A stretch of DNA of 64,000 bases from Stomoxys calcitrans. Taxonomy: Eukaryota; Arthropoda; Insecta; Diptera; Muscidae. The stretch spans positions 33,435,478 to 33,499,477 of the forward strand of contig NC_081553.1 in the NCBI RefSeq assembly GCF_963082655.1, given 5' to 3'. Shown here piece by piece: positions 38,140 through 50,879 of this stretch. The translations under genes were made by a program, and so were the position numbers. The notes beneath the pieces are model-generated. The model searched no databases. It was not told the origin of the DNA and was given only the letters and a program-made list of their open reading frames with translations. Each line of letters starts with the position of its first letter. Position 1 is the first letter of the stretch.

Positions 38140-39165
38140 TCAAAATCGGACGGACATATATATGAGAGCTATAGATTATTGCAAAATTTTGGCAAGATGG
38201 GTCATTAAATGCGCTTGCAGTGACTCTAGAAGTTAAAATCAGGCGATATATAAATGAGAGCTATATCTAAATCTGAACCGATTTCTATGAAATTCACCAG
38301 TAATGTCGAGAGTCATAAGAAAATCCCTCTTGCCAAATTTCGAGAAAATCGGTTTACAAATGACCATTTTATTGCATTATTTCTTCACATCGGTCAAACA
38401 TATATATGGGAGCTATATCCAAATCTGAACTGATTTCAAGCAAACTTCCCAGATATAGCGGTAGTCGCCAAAGAAAGCGTTGCGCAAAATTTTGGCAAGA
38501 TTGGTTAATAAATGCGCTTGCAGTGCCTCTAGGAGTGAAAATCGGGTTGCCCAAAAAGTAATTGCGGATTTTTTAAAAGAAAGTAAATGCATTTTTAATA
38601 AAACTTAGAATGAACTTTAATCACATATACTTTTTTTACACTTTTTTTCTAAAGCAAGCTAAAAGTAACAGCTGATAACTGACAGAAGAAAGAATGCAAT
38701 TACAGAGTCACAAGCTGTGAAAAAATTTGTCAACGCCGACTATATGACCCGACTAACCCAATATATCTAACTCTGAACCGATTTCTATGAAATTCACCAA
38801 TAATGTCGATAGTCATAACAAAAACCTTCCCTACCAAATTTCGAGAGAATCGGTTAACAAAGGACCTTTTTATTGCGTTATTACTGCAAATCGGACGAAT
38901 ATATATGTGGGAGCTATATCCAAATCTGAATCGATTTTTTCCAATTTCAATAGATTCGTCTCTAGACCGAAAAACGTGCCCATACCATATTTGAAGACAA
39001 TCGGAAGAAAATTGCGACCTATAACATGGACAGACGGACAGACAGACGGACATAGCTAAATCGAATCAGAAAGTGATTCTGGATCGATCGGTATACTTAT
39101 GAACGGGTCTATCTCTCTTCCTTTTAGGTTTTACAAACTAATTCACTAAGTTATAAAAATTAAAT
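38140..39165 (-). repeat. E-family element, reverse, with MITE
   Basis: Modules 'gggagctatatccaaatctg' and 'ttgcaaaattttggcaagat'; ends 'agtgattctggatcgatcgg' and 'gggtctatctctcttcc', the complement of the E start. Confidence 0.65.
38544..38762. mobile_element. MITE (copy 6), right end deleted
   Basis: Left TIR 'gggttgcccaaaaagtaatt' present. The right TIR is reduced to 'gactaacccaata'. Confidence 0.8.
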
Positions 39166-39169
39166 ATCT

Positions 39170-39662
39170 TAATTTCACCCTGGACCAAAACAACTGTGCA
39201 AAAATTGCCTAATGTGCCCATTTGTGGGGATTTTTGGGCATGTAATTACCCGCCCCCCCACCCATTACTTGGACCTCTTTTGATGCCAAATTCGTAATCT
39301 ACTCCAGAATACTTTTCATTTGAGCCCTTGCCTATTGCCTTGATGTTCTAATATCCCTATTTGAGAGGTTTTGGGGTTGCGTTGGCCATCTGGGAACTTG
39401 TACACAATTTTTTATACCATATTCGAATTTTACTCACCAATACCTTTCATTTGATATCCATATTGTCCCGATCGGTCCATTTTTGATTTTGGATGGCATT
39501 TTTGGGGGGAGGGGAAAATACCCCTTTCCGATATCACTCTTTCCAGACCATATTCTTAATCTACTCTCGAATACCTTTCATTTGAGTCCCATATTGTCAT
39601 GATCGTCTTATATGAGGGAGCTTGGGAATGGGGCGGCCCCATAGGTAATTGGACCTAATTAT
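39170..39662 (+). repeat. D-family fragment
   Basis: Repeats of 'atacctttcatttga' with G/C-rich stretches. Confidence 0.6.
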
Positions 39663-40905
39663 ATCTTACACCACCACTTTGGTACAGGGTATTATAAGCT
39701 TGTGGATTTCTTTGCAACACTAAGAAGTAGAAGAGCTAGACCCATTAATAAGTATACCAATCGACTCAGAATCACTTTCTGATTCGATGTCCGTCTGTGA
39801 GTCCATGTATTCTTGTAATCAAGGTACATGTCGTACTTGTCGTCCAATCGCTGCGAAATTTTCCACGTGCCACTTTTTTGGCTCAAGGACAAACGCTATT
39901 GATTTTGGTAAAAATCGGTTCAGATTTAGATATAGCTTCCATATATATGTATCGACCGATTTTCACTTAAATAACCGCGGTAGCTACAATTTTCAACAGA
40001 TCTTCACAAAATTTGGTACGGATTGTTTTGTTACTGATCTTAATATATCTGCAAGATTTTATTGAAATCGGTTCAGATTTAGATATAGCTCCCTTATATA
40101 TGTATCGCCCGATTTGCACTGAAATGTCCATAGTAACTACAATTTTTAACCGATCTGCACAAAATTTGGCACGGATTGTCTTACTGCTGGTTTTAAGTTA
40201 TCGGCAAGATTTTATTAAAATCGGTTCAGGTTTTGATATAGCTCCCATATATATGTATCGCCCGATTTGCACTTAAATGTCCGTAGTAACTACAATTTTC
40301 AACCGATCTGCACAAAATTGGGCACGGATTGTCTTACTGCTGGTTTTAAGTTATCTGCAAGATTTCATTAAAATCGGTTCCGATTTGAATATAGCTTCCA
40401 CATATATATGTATCGCCCGATTTGTACTTAAATGTCCGTAGTAACTACAATTTTTAACCGATTTGCACAAAATTTGGCACTGATTGTCTTATTACTGGTT
40501 TTAAGCTATCTGCAAGATTTCATCAAAATCGGTTCAGATTTAGATATAGCTCCCATATATATGTATCGCCCGATTTGCACTTAAATGTCCGTAGTAACTA
40601 AAATTTTTAATCGATTTGCTTAAAATTTGGCACGGATTGTTTTGTTACTGATCTTAACATATGTGTAAGATTTCATCAAAATCGGTTCAGATTTAGATAT
40701 AGCTCCCATATATGTATCGCCCGATTTGCACTTGTATGATCGTAGTAATAACAATTTTCAAACGATCTGTTTGAAAAATGTCGGTTCAGATTTTGATACA
40801 ATTCACATGTATATATCTATTGCACTAATTTATAATTGTAGGGTAGGTGTAGGGTATTATATAGTCGGCTCCACCTGACTTTTGTCTTTCCTTACTGGTT
40901 TTTAT
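39663..40905 (+). mobile_element. E-family element, forward, near complete
   Basis: Starts 'cttacaccaccactttggta', has four to five modules ('gatatagctcccatatatat' near 40082, 40235, 40387, 40543; period about 153), and ends 'gtagggtattatatagtcgg', 'cttactggttt'. Confidence 0.7.
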
Positions 40906-41153
40906 TCCGATCGGTTTACTTATATTTTTGGAGAAAGCTTTTGGGATAGGAGGCAGGGTCCAAACCAATTCCGTTATCAACACTTATGTAGCCTACTGCT
41001 CTTTGCGGATCAAACTACACAATCTGTGATAATGTGATAATTGTAAAGAAATCGATTTAGACGTTTTTCAGTCTATACGGTCTATACAAACAAATTTACA
41101 AACCCATAAACAAACAAACACAAATTATTTTTTTTTATATATACATAGATATA
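40906..41153 (+). repeat. D-family 3' end
   Basis: 'acgtttttcagtctatacgg' followed by repeated aaacaaa motifs. Confidence 0.55.
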
Positions 41154-41388
41154 GGTTGCCCAAAAAGTAATTGCGGATTTTTCATATAGTCGGCGTTGAC
41201 AAATTTTTTCACCGCTTGTGACTCTGTAATTGCATTCTTTCTTCTGTCAGTTATCAGCTGTGACTTTTAGCTTGCTTTAGAAAAAAAAGTGTAAAAAAAG
41301 TATATTTGATTAAAGTTCATTCAAAGTTTTATTAAAAATGCATTTACTTTCTTTTAAAAAATTCGCAATTACTTTTTGGGCAACCCAA
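41154..41388. mobile_element. MITE (copy 7)
   Basis: Left TIR starts at ggttgcccaaaaagtaattg (3 bases short); right TIR complete, TA outside. Confidence 0.88.
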
Positions 41389-42151
41389 TATATCCACACG
41401 ACATCACTTCTCTTCCAATGCTGCATTATAATGCTTCATAAAATTTCCCAAAAAAATAAATGCAATATCTAACTGTGATGCATTATCACCATATATCTGC
41501 AAAAATCATTGTCCCAAAATGTTATGGCTGCTGGCAGTTATCCAACACTTAGCTTCTGAAATGAAATCTAGCTCACACCCCAAAACAAAAATCACAAAAA
41601 AGAAGTAGCTCACTTATAGTAATCCTGGCGATTGTTGTTTGTTTTTTCCGTTTTTTTTTTGTCCTCCAGAGCCATTTATGTTTGTGAATTGCAGCAATTT
41701 TCTGCATTTTACATGAGTCGTTATTTGCTGCTTGGCTAGAGAACGACGCACATAAATATTGTGGCACAGCTCCATAAATTCAAAACCAATTAGCCACATA
41801 GACTTGCAAATAGCTGCAAATTCTGTTTCTGTTTAAACTTTAGCCTTCTTTGTGTCCTGTTGTTGCTGGTATGGTTGTACTTGTCTGCGGATGTCGAGCG
41901 TACAAGCATTTGAATCAAGATGCTATGATGCTAGCAAATTGTTGCAGATATATTACAATGAGTGAGAGAGAGAGAGAGAGAAGGGCGGGATGATAAGGGT
42001 GGGAACAGGAAAATGTAATTTTAACAATGTGGCAACAATTGCTATTTGAATCAAGATCAGGATAACTTTATCCTGATCTGTGAGAATTCCCTGATACCCT
42101 TCCTTTTAGAGGAGAGTGGCAATCTATGGTATCCATTGTGATACCATAGTA
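41389..42151. other. Gene-free stretch with (GA)n
   Basis: (GA)n at about 41959-41983. No gene. Confidence 0.35.
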
Positions 42152-42268
42152 GCGGCAGACCAGGTTAGGTTTGGATGAAAAGAGAGTGCGGATATTAAGC
42201 CGCCCCATACCACTATGGACTAACACCTAAGACAGTAATCAGCTTGTTGTGCGCCCTAAATACGAAAA
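42152..42268 (-). repeat. Jockey-type LINE 3' UTR fragment, antisense
   Basis: The reverse complement gives 'gggcgcacaacaagctgatt' and 'ggtatggggcggcttaatat', matching the UTR at 6718-6800. Confidence 0.7.
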
Positions 42269-42360
42269 AAGGAACCTAGGCAGACTAGACCCCAGGTGGC
42301 AATCGAACCTATAATCCCCGCACAGCTCAACTTTTCCACCCTAATAGCGAACTACTAAAT

Positions 42361-42600
42361 TTAAATGGAAGTTTGTGTGTTGCAGAAGTTTAAACTCAAT
42401 GATTAGGGACGTTTTTTTATAGCTGAGTGTGAACGGCGTGACTCTGGGCGACACCTCCTAGAAGAAAAGTTTTACATGGTTGAATAACTCAAATGTGTGA
42501 CCACCTTCAGTTGTAAAGGATAACAGCCTTAATCTATTTCTGATGCTCTGACCAGGATCAGAACCTAGGCAGAGTCATAGGCACCATGGTGGCTCTTAAG
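42361..42600 (-). repeat. SINE-like element (copy 4), reverse, diverged
   Basis: 'gcgacacctcctagaagaaa' and 'gaccaggatcagaacctagg' align with copies 2 and 3. Confidence 0.55.
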
Positions 42601-42684
42601 GGATTCTGATTTTTGAGAAGTTTTATAGTTAGGCAAATTTTGCACAGATTATGACAATTTTCAAACGCTGTTTACTTTTTTTAC

Positions 42685-42880
42685 ACCCTACACCACTACT
42701 GTGGTACAGGGTATTAGAACTTAGTGAATTTGTTTGTAGCACCCAAAAAGGAAGGGAGATAGACCCATTGATAAGTATACCGATCGACTCATAATCACTT
42801 TCTGATTCGATTTAGCTATGACCGTCTGTCTGTCTGTCTGTCCGTCTGCCCATGTTAATTTGTGTTCAAACTACTACAAT
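42685..42880 (+). repeat. E-family 5' end
   Basis: 'ccctacaccactactgtggt' and 'gtataccgatcgactcataa' with gtctgtct repeats. Confidence 0.65.
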
Positions 42881-42974
42881 TTTCATATATGTAAATCCCC
42901 TTTCGTCACAATCCGGTGAAGATTGGATAACTTATGCACCCAAAATCGTCACGGACATTGATTGGTCTAATATA

Positions 42975-43211
42975 TTGGGTTGCCCAAAAAGTAATTGCGG
43001 ATTTTTCATATAGTCGGCGTTGACAAATTTTTTCACAGCTTGTGACTATGTAATTGCATTCTTTCTTCTGTCAGTTATCAGCTGCTACTTTTAGCTTGCT
43101 TTAGAAAAAAAGTGTAAAAAAAGTATATTTGATTAAAGTTCATTCTAAGTTTTATTAAAAATGCATTTACTTTCTTTTAAAAAATCCGCAATTACTTTTT
43201 GGGCAACCCAA
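42975..43211. mobile_element. MITE (copy 8, full length)
   Basis: 237 bp, both TIRs complete, TA on both sides. Confidence 0.9.
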
Positions 43212-43959
43212 TATATGTCACTATTCAATTTTGTAGAACAAAATATTGGTCTTTTTAGCAGATATATCCAATTATAAAACGATTTGAACCATATTACTAT
43301 TTAAAATTTCAGCGTAATCTGATAAAAACTAAAGCTTTTATGGCCTTCAGACCGTTTATCCGGAAATCTGTCTATATGGCAGCTCTATCTAAATAAAGTC
43401 CGATCTGAACCATATTTGGGTCGGATGTGAGGAGGTCTCAACCTACTCACTGTTTTAAATTTCAGCGAAATCGAGTAATAAATAAATCTTTTATTGGCTT
43501 CAGACCATTTATCGGGAGATCGGTCTATATGACAGCTATATCTAAATATAGTCCGATCTGAACCATATTTGAGTCAGATGTCGAGAGGCTTCAAATAACC
43601 CGCTGTTTTAAATTTCAGCGAAATCGGGTAATAAATAAAGCTTTTATGGTCTTCAGACCCTTAATCGGCAGATTGGTCTATATGACAGCTATACCTAAAT
43701 ATAGTCCGATCTGAACCATATTCGGCTCAGATATCGGGAGGCTTAAAATAACCCACTGTTTTAAATTTCAACGAAATCGGGTAATAAATAAAGCTTTGAT
43801 GACTTTCAGACCCTTTATCGGGAGATCGGTCTATATGGCAGATATATCTAAATATGGACAAATCTAATCCATATTTAGGTCAGATGTCGAGAGGTTTAAA
43901 GTAACCCACTTTTGCAAATTTCAGCGAAATCGGATAATAAATAAAGCTTATATGAGTTT

Positions 43960-44060
43960 AGACCCTTATATGAGTTTAGACCCTTATATGAGTTTAGACC
44001 CTTATATTAGAGTTTAGCTGTCATATAGACCGACCCAGGTCGGTCTATATGACAGCTATA
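43960..44060. repeat. 18-bp triplicate followed by a perfect palindrome
   Basis: 'ttatatgagtttagaccc' is repeated three times in a row. It is followed by arms 44016-44035 and 44038-44057, perfectly complementary over 20 bp with a 2-bp centre. Confidence 0.9.
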
Positions 44061-45390
44061 TCTAAACTTAGTTCGATCTGAACCATATTTAGTTCAGATA
44101 TCGGCAGGCTTAAAATAGCCCGCTGTTGCAAATTTTAGCGAAATCGGGAGATAAATAAAGCGTTTATGGTCTTCAGACCCTTTATCGCGAGATCGGTCTA
44201 TATGGCAGCTATATCTAAATATAGTCCGATCTGAACTATATTTATGTGAGATGTAGGGAGGCTTAAAAATACGCACTATTCCAAATTTCAGCGAAATCGG
44301 ATAACAATTAAAGCTTTTATGGCCTTCAGTTCCTTTATCGACAGATCGGTCTATATGGCAGCTATATCTAAATAAAGTCCGATTTGAACCATATTTAGGT
44401 CAGAAGTCGGGAGGCTTAAAATATCCCATTGTTTTAAATATAAGCGAAATCGGATAAAAATTAAAGTTTTTATGGCCTTCAGACTCTTTATCGGAAGATC
44501 GGTCTATATGACAGCTATACCTAAATATAGTCCGATCTGAACCATATTCGGCTCCGATATCGAGAGGCTTAAAATAACCCACTGTTTTAAATTTCAGCGA
44601 AATCGGGTAATAAATAAAGCTTTTATGGTCTTCAGACCCTTTATCGGGAGATCGGTCTATATGGCAGCTATATCTAAATATAGTGCGATCTAAACTATAT
44701 TTATGTCAGATGTCGGGAGGCTTAAAAATACGCACTATTCCAAATTTCAGCGAAATCGGATAAAAACTAAAGCTTTTATGGCCTTCAGACCCTTTATCGG
44801 AAGATCGGTCTATATGGCAGCTATATCTAACTAAAGTCCGATCTGAACCATATTTGGGTCAGATATTGGGAGGCTTAAAACTTCGCACTATTCCAAATGT
44901 CAGCGTAATCGGATAAAAACTAAAGCTTTTATGGCCTTCAGACCCTTTATCGGGAGATCGGTCTATATGACAGCTATATCTAAATATAGGCCGATCTAAA
45001 CCATATTTAGGTCAGTTGTAGGGAAACCTTAAACTACTCACTGTTTTAAATTTCAGCGAAATCGGATGAAAAACGAAGTTTTTATGGGCATTAGACCCTT
45101 TATCGGAAAATCGGCCTATATAGCAGCTATATCAAAATATGGTCCGATTTGGCCCGTTCAAGAACTTAACCAGCGTGTATCAAAAAGGCATATCTGTGCC
45201 AAATTTCAGCTCAATATATCAATTTTTGAAGGCTGTAGAGTGATTACAACAGATGGGCGGACTTACGGACGGACAAACGGACGGACAGACGGACGGACAA
45301 ACGGACGGACAGACACACGGACATCGTTAAATCGTCTTAGAATTTTACGACGATCCGAAATATTTCGATGTGTTGCAAATGGAATGACTA

Positions 45391-46735
45391 AATGAATATA
45401 CCCCCTTCCTACGGTGGTGGGTATAAAAAACCGGTTCAGATTTGAATATAGCCCCCATATATATGGTCGTCCGATATGCATTAAATAAATGAATATACCC
45501 CCTTCCTACGGTGGTGGGTATAAAAAACCGGTTCAGATTTGAATATAGCTCCCATATATATGATCGTCCGATATGCAGTAATAATGCAATAAAATGGCCA
45601 TTTGTGAGTTGATTCTCTTGAAATTTGTTAGGAAGATTAGATTTTCTCTGGACTATCGATATTACCATCGAATTTCATGGAATTTGGTCCAGATTTAGAT
45701 ATTGCTCTCATATATGTATATCGCCCGATTTTCACTCCTAGAGGCACTGCAAGCGTATTTATTGAACACTCCTCCCAAAATTTTGTACAACCCTTTATGC
45801 AACGCCTTTTACAATATCTATAAAGTTCGGTCGAAATCGGTTAGATATAGCTCTCATAAATATTTCGTTCGATTTTTGCTTCCAGAGTCACAACAACATT
45901 TTGCACAACGCTTTCCTTGACGTCTACCCCGATATGTAAGAAATTGTGCTCGAAATCGGTTTTTGTATAACCTTTATCTGACGCCTTCTACAATATCTAT
46001 AAAGTTCGGTCGAAATCGGTTCAGATTTAGATATAGCTCTCATGTATATATTTCGTCCGATTTTCACTTCTAGAGTCACAACAAGCTCATTTATTGAACA
46101 ATCTTGCCCAAATTTTGCACAACGCTTTCCTTGACGTCTACCCCGATATGTAAGAAATTGTGCTCGAAATCGGTCCAGATTTAGATATAGCTCCCATATA
46201 TGTGTTCGTCCGATTTTGAGAAATATTGCATTAAAGTGCTCATTAGTCAACCGATTCTTTCGAAATTTGGCTGAAAGGATTTTTTTTTTTACTCTCGACA
46301 TTTGTGGTGAATTTCATAGAAATCGGCTTAGATTTATGTATAGCTGTTCTATATGTAAATCGCCCGATTTCCACTCCAAGAGCGACTGCTAGCGCATTTA
46401 TTGACCAATCTTGCCAAAATTTTGTACAACGCTCTCGACGACTAGCACAATATCTGAAAAGTTTGCTCAAAATTGGTTCAGATTTAGATATATGTTCGTC
46501 AGATTTTGACAAATTCGAAATAATGTTGTCATTTGTCAACCGTAGTAATTAAAGTTTGAACATATGCTCGAAATGTGTTACGGATAGTTTAATAACCCAT
46601 GTGAAACATTCGCCGAGGTCCATCAAAATTGGCTTAGAATTGGATATAGCACCCACATTGTACTTATAGCGTAGGTGTAGGGTATTATACAGTCGGCACC
46701 GCCCGACTTTTGCCCTTCCTTACTAGTTTTAACTT
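45391..46735. repeat. E-family modules with a 97-bp tandem duplication
   Basis: The junction segment 'aatgaatatacccccttcct' plus 'gtataaaaaaccggttcaga' occurs at about 45391 and again about 97 bp on. E modules follow, ending 'gtagggtattatacagtcgg', 'ccttccttactagtttt'. Confidence 0.65.
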
Positions 46736-47087
46736 ATGTTTGATTTTCCTTTACTTTTAAAATTTCCTTTACTTATGGTACCCGACCTCTTTGCTCTGGT
46801 GTATTAAAATAAATTGGTGTGCTGGCAATTGATTGTATTTAATTTTATTTGATTGCACCAATCACTACTACGTACTGAAGATGTGAGATGTTGTTGGTGT
46901 AATAAATATTGATTTCACATGATGCTGATGGGGAATGCTAATATCAACTCGGAAGCAATGTCGTCATTCCTGGAAGAAATGTTCCAGTGTCGTTTATTTT
47001 GTAGCAGAAAGATTGGGATTACATACGACCCATTAACGTCAATAAATTCTTTAGCCTTACTGTTGTAATAAGAACAAACCTAGTATT
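46736..47087. other. Gene-free spacer
   Basis: Nothing recognised. Confidence 0.35.
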
Positions 47088-47800
47088 TAGTATACCCTCC
47101 TCTATAGGATGGGGGTATAGTAATTTCGTCATTCAGTTTGTAACATCTCGCAATATTAGTCTAAGACCCCATAAAGTATGTATTTTCTTGGTCGTCATGA
47201 TATGATTGGCTGAAATTTTGCAAGAAGTGTTTTGTTATGACTTACAAAAACTGTGCTAAGTATGGTTGGTGATATGGTATGGTGGTGCATAGCCTGACAT
47301 AGCTGCCAAATAAACCAATTTGGGATTTTGACTTCTTAAGCCTCTTGAGGGTTGATGGTATGGTGGTGCATACCCTGATATAGCTGCCAAATAAAACGAT
47401 CTAGGATTTTGACTTCTTTAGCCTCTAGAGGGCGCAATTATTATCCGATTTGGCTGAAATTCTGTACAACGGCTTCTGCCATGACCTTTAACATACATGT
47501 CCAATAAGGTCGGAATCGATCTATAGCATGATACAGCTCCCATATAAACCGTTCTTCTGATTATGATTCAGGAACCCCTACAAGTGTTTCCAGGTGTTTT
47601 TTATACCCACCCCCATAGTGGGGGTGTATACTCATCTAGTCATTCCGTTTGTACCACCGCTTGAAATTTTCCACATATACTTAGTTTTGATGTAGGTCAT
47701 TGGGTATTGCAAATGGGTCATATCGGTTCAGATTTTGACATAGCTCCCATATAAACCGATCTCCCCATTTGACTTCTTGAGCCCCTGGAAGGCACTAGCT
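47088..47800 (-). repeat. F-family then B-family fragments, reverse
   Basis: 'gtataccctcctctatagga' begins an F fragment. 'ttatacccacccccatagtg' at about 47600 begins a B fragment ending near 47795. Confidence 0.6.
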
Positions 47801-48164
47801 AGGAATGCTAGCTTTGGAATGCAAATAAATTTAAAAGTTAGGCAAATAACACTTCTGAAAGTGTGTAAAGCAAAAGCTAGGATTTGTCAGATACATTTAA
47901 AAATTTCATGAATCCAATGTGAGTGTTTTCTTAATATTTTAACATTTTTATATGTCTACAGCATGATTGTAGGGCAGGGTGGTTTAACTTCAGATCTTTC
48001 TCGGCTTTGCCACAAAAAAGAGGAAACTTATTCTTAATCATCTCTTACCATACATTTTGTCATATCAATATGTCTCGTCGTCCTTGTGATATGATGGCTT
48101 AGCGGTTTTATGGTCTACCACCATCACCATGGTATTATATGACTTGGACCTCTATAAGACTGAT
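47801..48164. other. Gene-free spacer
   Basis: Nothing recognised. Confidence 0.35.
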
Positions 48165-48400
48165 ATCAGGGCGATCAGGTTATAGACCGATTTGGATCGA
48201 ATAGGACGTGCAAAATTTCAGCCAAATAGTACAACAATTGCGTCTTATAAGGGCTCAAGAAGTCAAATCGGGAGATCGGTTTATATGGGAGCTATGTCTA
48301 AATCTCAACCGATATGGTCCATTTGCAATCCCCTACGATCTATGTTGATAAGAAGTATCTGTGCAAAATTTCAGAGATGGGCGGATTTTAAGCTTTGAAA
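48165..48400 (+). repeat. B-family fragment
   Basis: 'gggctcaagaagtcaaatcg' and 'ggtttatatgggagctatgt' modules; leads into the minisatellite. Confidence 0.6.
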
Positions 48401-48447
48401 CCGCTCCGCTCCGTGTTCGCTCCTGCTCCGACAAAACTATGTCTGAA

Positions 48448-49053
48448 CCACTCCACGCTCCACTCCACGCTCCACTCCACGCTCCACTCCACGCTCCACT
48501 CCACGCTCCACTCCACGCTCCACTCCACGCTCCACTCCACGCTCCACTCCACGCTCCACTCCACGCTCCACTCCACGCTCCACTCCACGCTCCACTCCAC
48601 GCTCCACTCCACGCTCCACTCCACGCTCCACTCCACGCTCCACTCCACGCTCCACTCCACGCTCCACTCCACGCTCCACTCCACGCTCCACTCCACGCTC
48701 CACTCCACGCTCCACTCCACGCTCCACTCCACGCTCCACTCCACGCTCCACTCCACGCTCCACTCCACGCTCCACTCCACGCTCCACTCCACGCTCCACT
48801 CCACGCTCCACTCCACGCTCCACTCCACGCTCCACTCCACGCTCCACTCCACGCTCCACTCCACGCTCCACTCCACGCTCCACTCCACGCTCCACTCCAC
48901 GCTCTACTCCACGCTCCACTCCACGCTCCACTCCACGCTCCACTCCACGCTCCACTCCACGCTCCACTCCACGCTCCACTCCACGCTCCACTCCACGCTC
49001 CACTCCACGCTCCACTCCACGCTCCACTCCACGCTCCACTCCACGCTCCACTC
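48448..49053. repeat. 12-bp minisatellite, array 1
   Basis: About 50 nearly perfect copies of CTCCACTCCACG; one C-to-T variant is visible near 48904. The absence of stops in all frames creates long spurious proteins (LHAP, TLHS, EWSV, RGVE repeats). Confidence 0.97.
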
Positions 49054-49255
49054 TTCCGCTCCGAATCCTTTTTCTAGAGGCCTCAAATCGCTCGTACTAG
49101 GCGTTTAGGCCATTTTTTTGCATTAATTTTCAAAAAATCGGTTGTAACTTGTGATGTGTGGCTTGTGGCATCGTCCTGTTGAAACCACATGTCGTCGAGG
49201 TCCAGAACTTCCAATTCAGGCTAAAAACAATCATTGAGTATGGTGTGGTAGCGTT
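49054..49255 (-). pseudogene. Duplicated transposase fragment between the two arrays
   Basis: Nearly identical to 49609-49812. The minus strand reads PELEVLDLDDMWFQQDDATS and continues HTSQVTTDFLK, the region around the second catalytic Asp of a Tc1/mariner-like (DDE) transposase. Confidence 0.75.
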
Positions 49256-49608
49256 CTCCACTCCACTCCACGCTCCACTCCACGCTCCACTCCACGCTCC
49301 ACTCCACGCTCCACTCCACGCTCCACTCCACGCTCCACTCCACGCTCCACTCCACGCTCCACTCCACGCTCCACTCCACGCTCCACTCCACGCTCCACTC
49401 CACGCTCCACTCCACGCTCCACTCCACGCTCCACTCCACGCTCCACTCCACGCTCCACTCCACGCTCCACTCCACGCTCCACTCCACGCTCCACTCCACG
49501 CTCCACTCCACGCTCCACTCCACGCTCCACTCCACGCTCCACTCCACGCTCCACTCCACGCTCCACTCCACTCCACGCTCCACTCCACTCCACGCTCTAC
49601 TCCACTCT
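49256..49608. repeat. 12-bp minisatellite, array 2
   Basis: About 29 copies of the same 12-mer, with slightly irregular spacing at its right end (about 49560-49608). Confidence 0.97.
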
Positions 49609-49985
49609 TCCGCTCCGAATCCTCTTTCTAGAGGCCTCAAATCGCTCGTACTAGGCGTTTAGGCCATTTTTTTGCATTAATTTTCAAAAAATCGGTTGTA
49701 ACTTGTGATGTGTGGCTTGTGGCATCGTCCTGTTGAAACCACATGTCGTCGAGGTCCATAACTTCCAATTCAGGCTAAAAACAATCATTGAGTATGGTGT
49801 GGTAGTGTTCTCCATTCTCGGTCACATGACGATTGGTGTCGTCGACGAAGAAGTATAGACCAATGACGACGCTGGCATGCAGACCGCTCCAACGAGTTAT
49901 TTTTTGAGGAGGAGCAGTTGATTCGTGAAGCACATGTGGATTTTTAATAACACATATTTTGCTTATTGGCGAAGTCATTATTTTG
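49609..49985 (-). pseudogene. Tc1/mariner-like (DDE) transposase remnant
   Basis: The minus strand encodes NPHVLHESTAPPQKITRWSG, LHASVVIGLYFFVDDTNRH, VTENGEHYHTILNDCF, an in-frame TAG, then PELEVMDLDDMWFQQDDATS. This matches the widespread insect DDE transposase with a WCGL...GPYFF...WFQQDGAT pattern. Neither N-terminus nor terminal repeats remain. Inactive. Confidence 0.8.
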
Positions 49986-50029
49986 GTCTTAAGGTAGCGG
50001 TTACCGACTTGGAATTTCGGTAGTAAATT

Positions 50030-50879
50030 TTTATACCCTCCACCATAGGATGAGGGGTATATTAATTTCGTCATTCCGTTTGTAACATCTCGAAATATGC
50101 GTCCAAGACCTCATAAAGTATATATATTCGTGATCGTCATGACATTTTAAGTCGATCTAGCCATGTCCTTCCGTCAGTCGCAAAAGCACGCAAACTTTCG
50201 AAGGAGTAAAGCTAGGAGCTAGTGTAGGTCGGTTGGGATTGTAAATGGGCCATATCGGTCCATCTTTTGATATAGCTGCCATATAAACCGATCTTGGGTC
50301 TTACCTTCTTGAGCTTCTAAAAGGCGCAATTCTTATCCAATTTGGCATGAAGTGTTCTGGTATGACTTCCACCATTATTGCCAAGTATAGTCTACATCAG
50401 TCCATAACCTGATATAGCCGCCAAATAAACTAAATTCCCGAATAGACTTCTTGAGCCTCTAGAGGACGCTATTCTTATCCGATTTGGCTGAAATTTTGCA
50501 TCAAGTCTTTTGTTATGACTTCCAACAACTGTGTTAAATATGATCTAAATCAGTCTATATCCTGATATAGCCGACATATAAACCGATCTTTCGATTAGAT
50601 TTCTTGGACTTCTAGAGAGCGAAATTCTTATCGAATATGGTTGAAATTTTGCATATGTCGTTTTGGTATGACTTCCAACAACTATTCCAAGTATGGTCTA
50701 AATCGGTATATAACCTGACATAGCTGCCATATAAACTGATCTCCAGTTTGACTTTTTGAGCCTATGGAGGGCGCAACTATTACTCGATTTGCTTGAAATT
50801 TTGGAGGCGGTGTTTTTCTATGACTGGTGTTTTTCTATTCGAAAAAGTCATTTACTTACCACAAGGCTTTAGAAATAAA
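50030..50879 (-). repeat. F-family fragment, reverse
   Basis: Starts 'ttataccctccaccatagga', modules to about 50820; the palindrome end is missing. Confidence 0.7.

Larger units (their letters stand above)
42882..45430 (+). mobile_element. A-related element with long 153-bp array, forward
   Basis: Same family as 35562-38135 but opposite orientation: 'gatcggtctatatggcagct' modules about every 153 bp, 'taaagcttttatgg', then a gacggacggacaaacgg tract (45256-45320) and the end 'cttcctacggtggtgggtat'. A MITE sits at 42975-43211. Confidence 0.8.

Noticed and set aside
48361..49631. Long frames in several registers with LHAP, TLHS, EWSV, GAWS or RGVE repeats
   Set aside because: They are the 12-bp minisatellite read in every stop-free frame; both strands are equally open.
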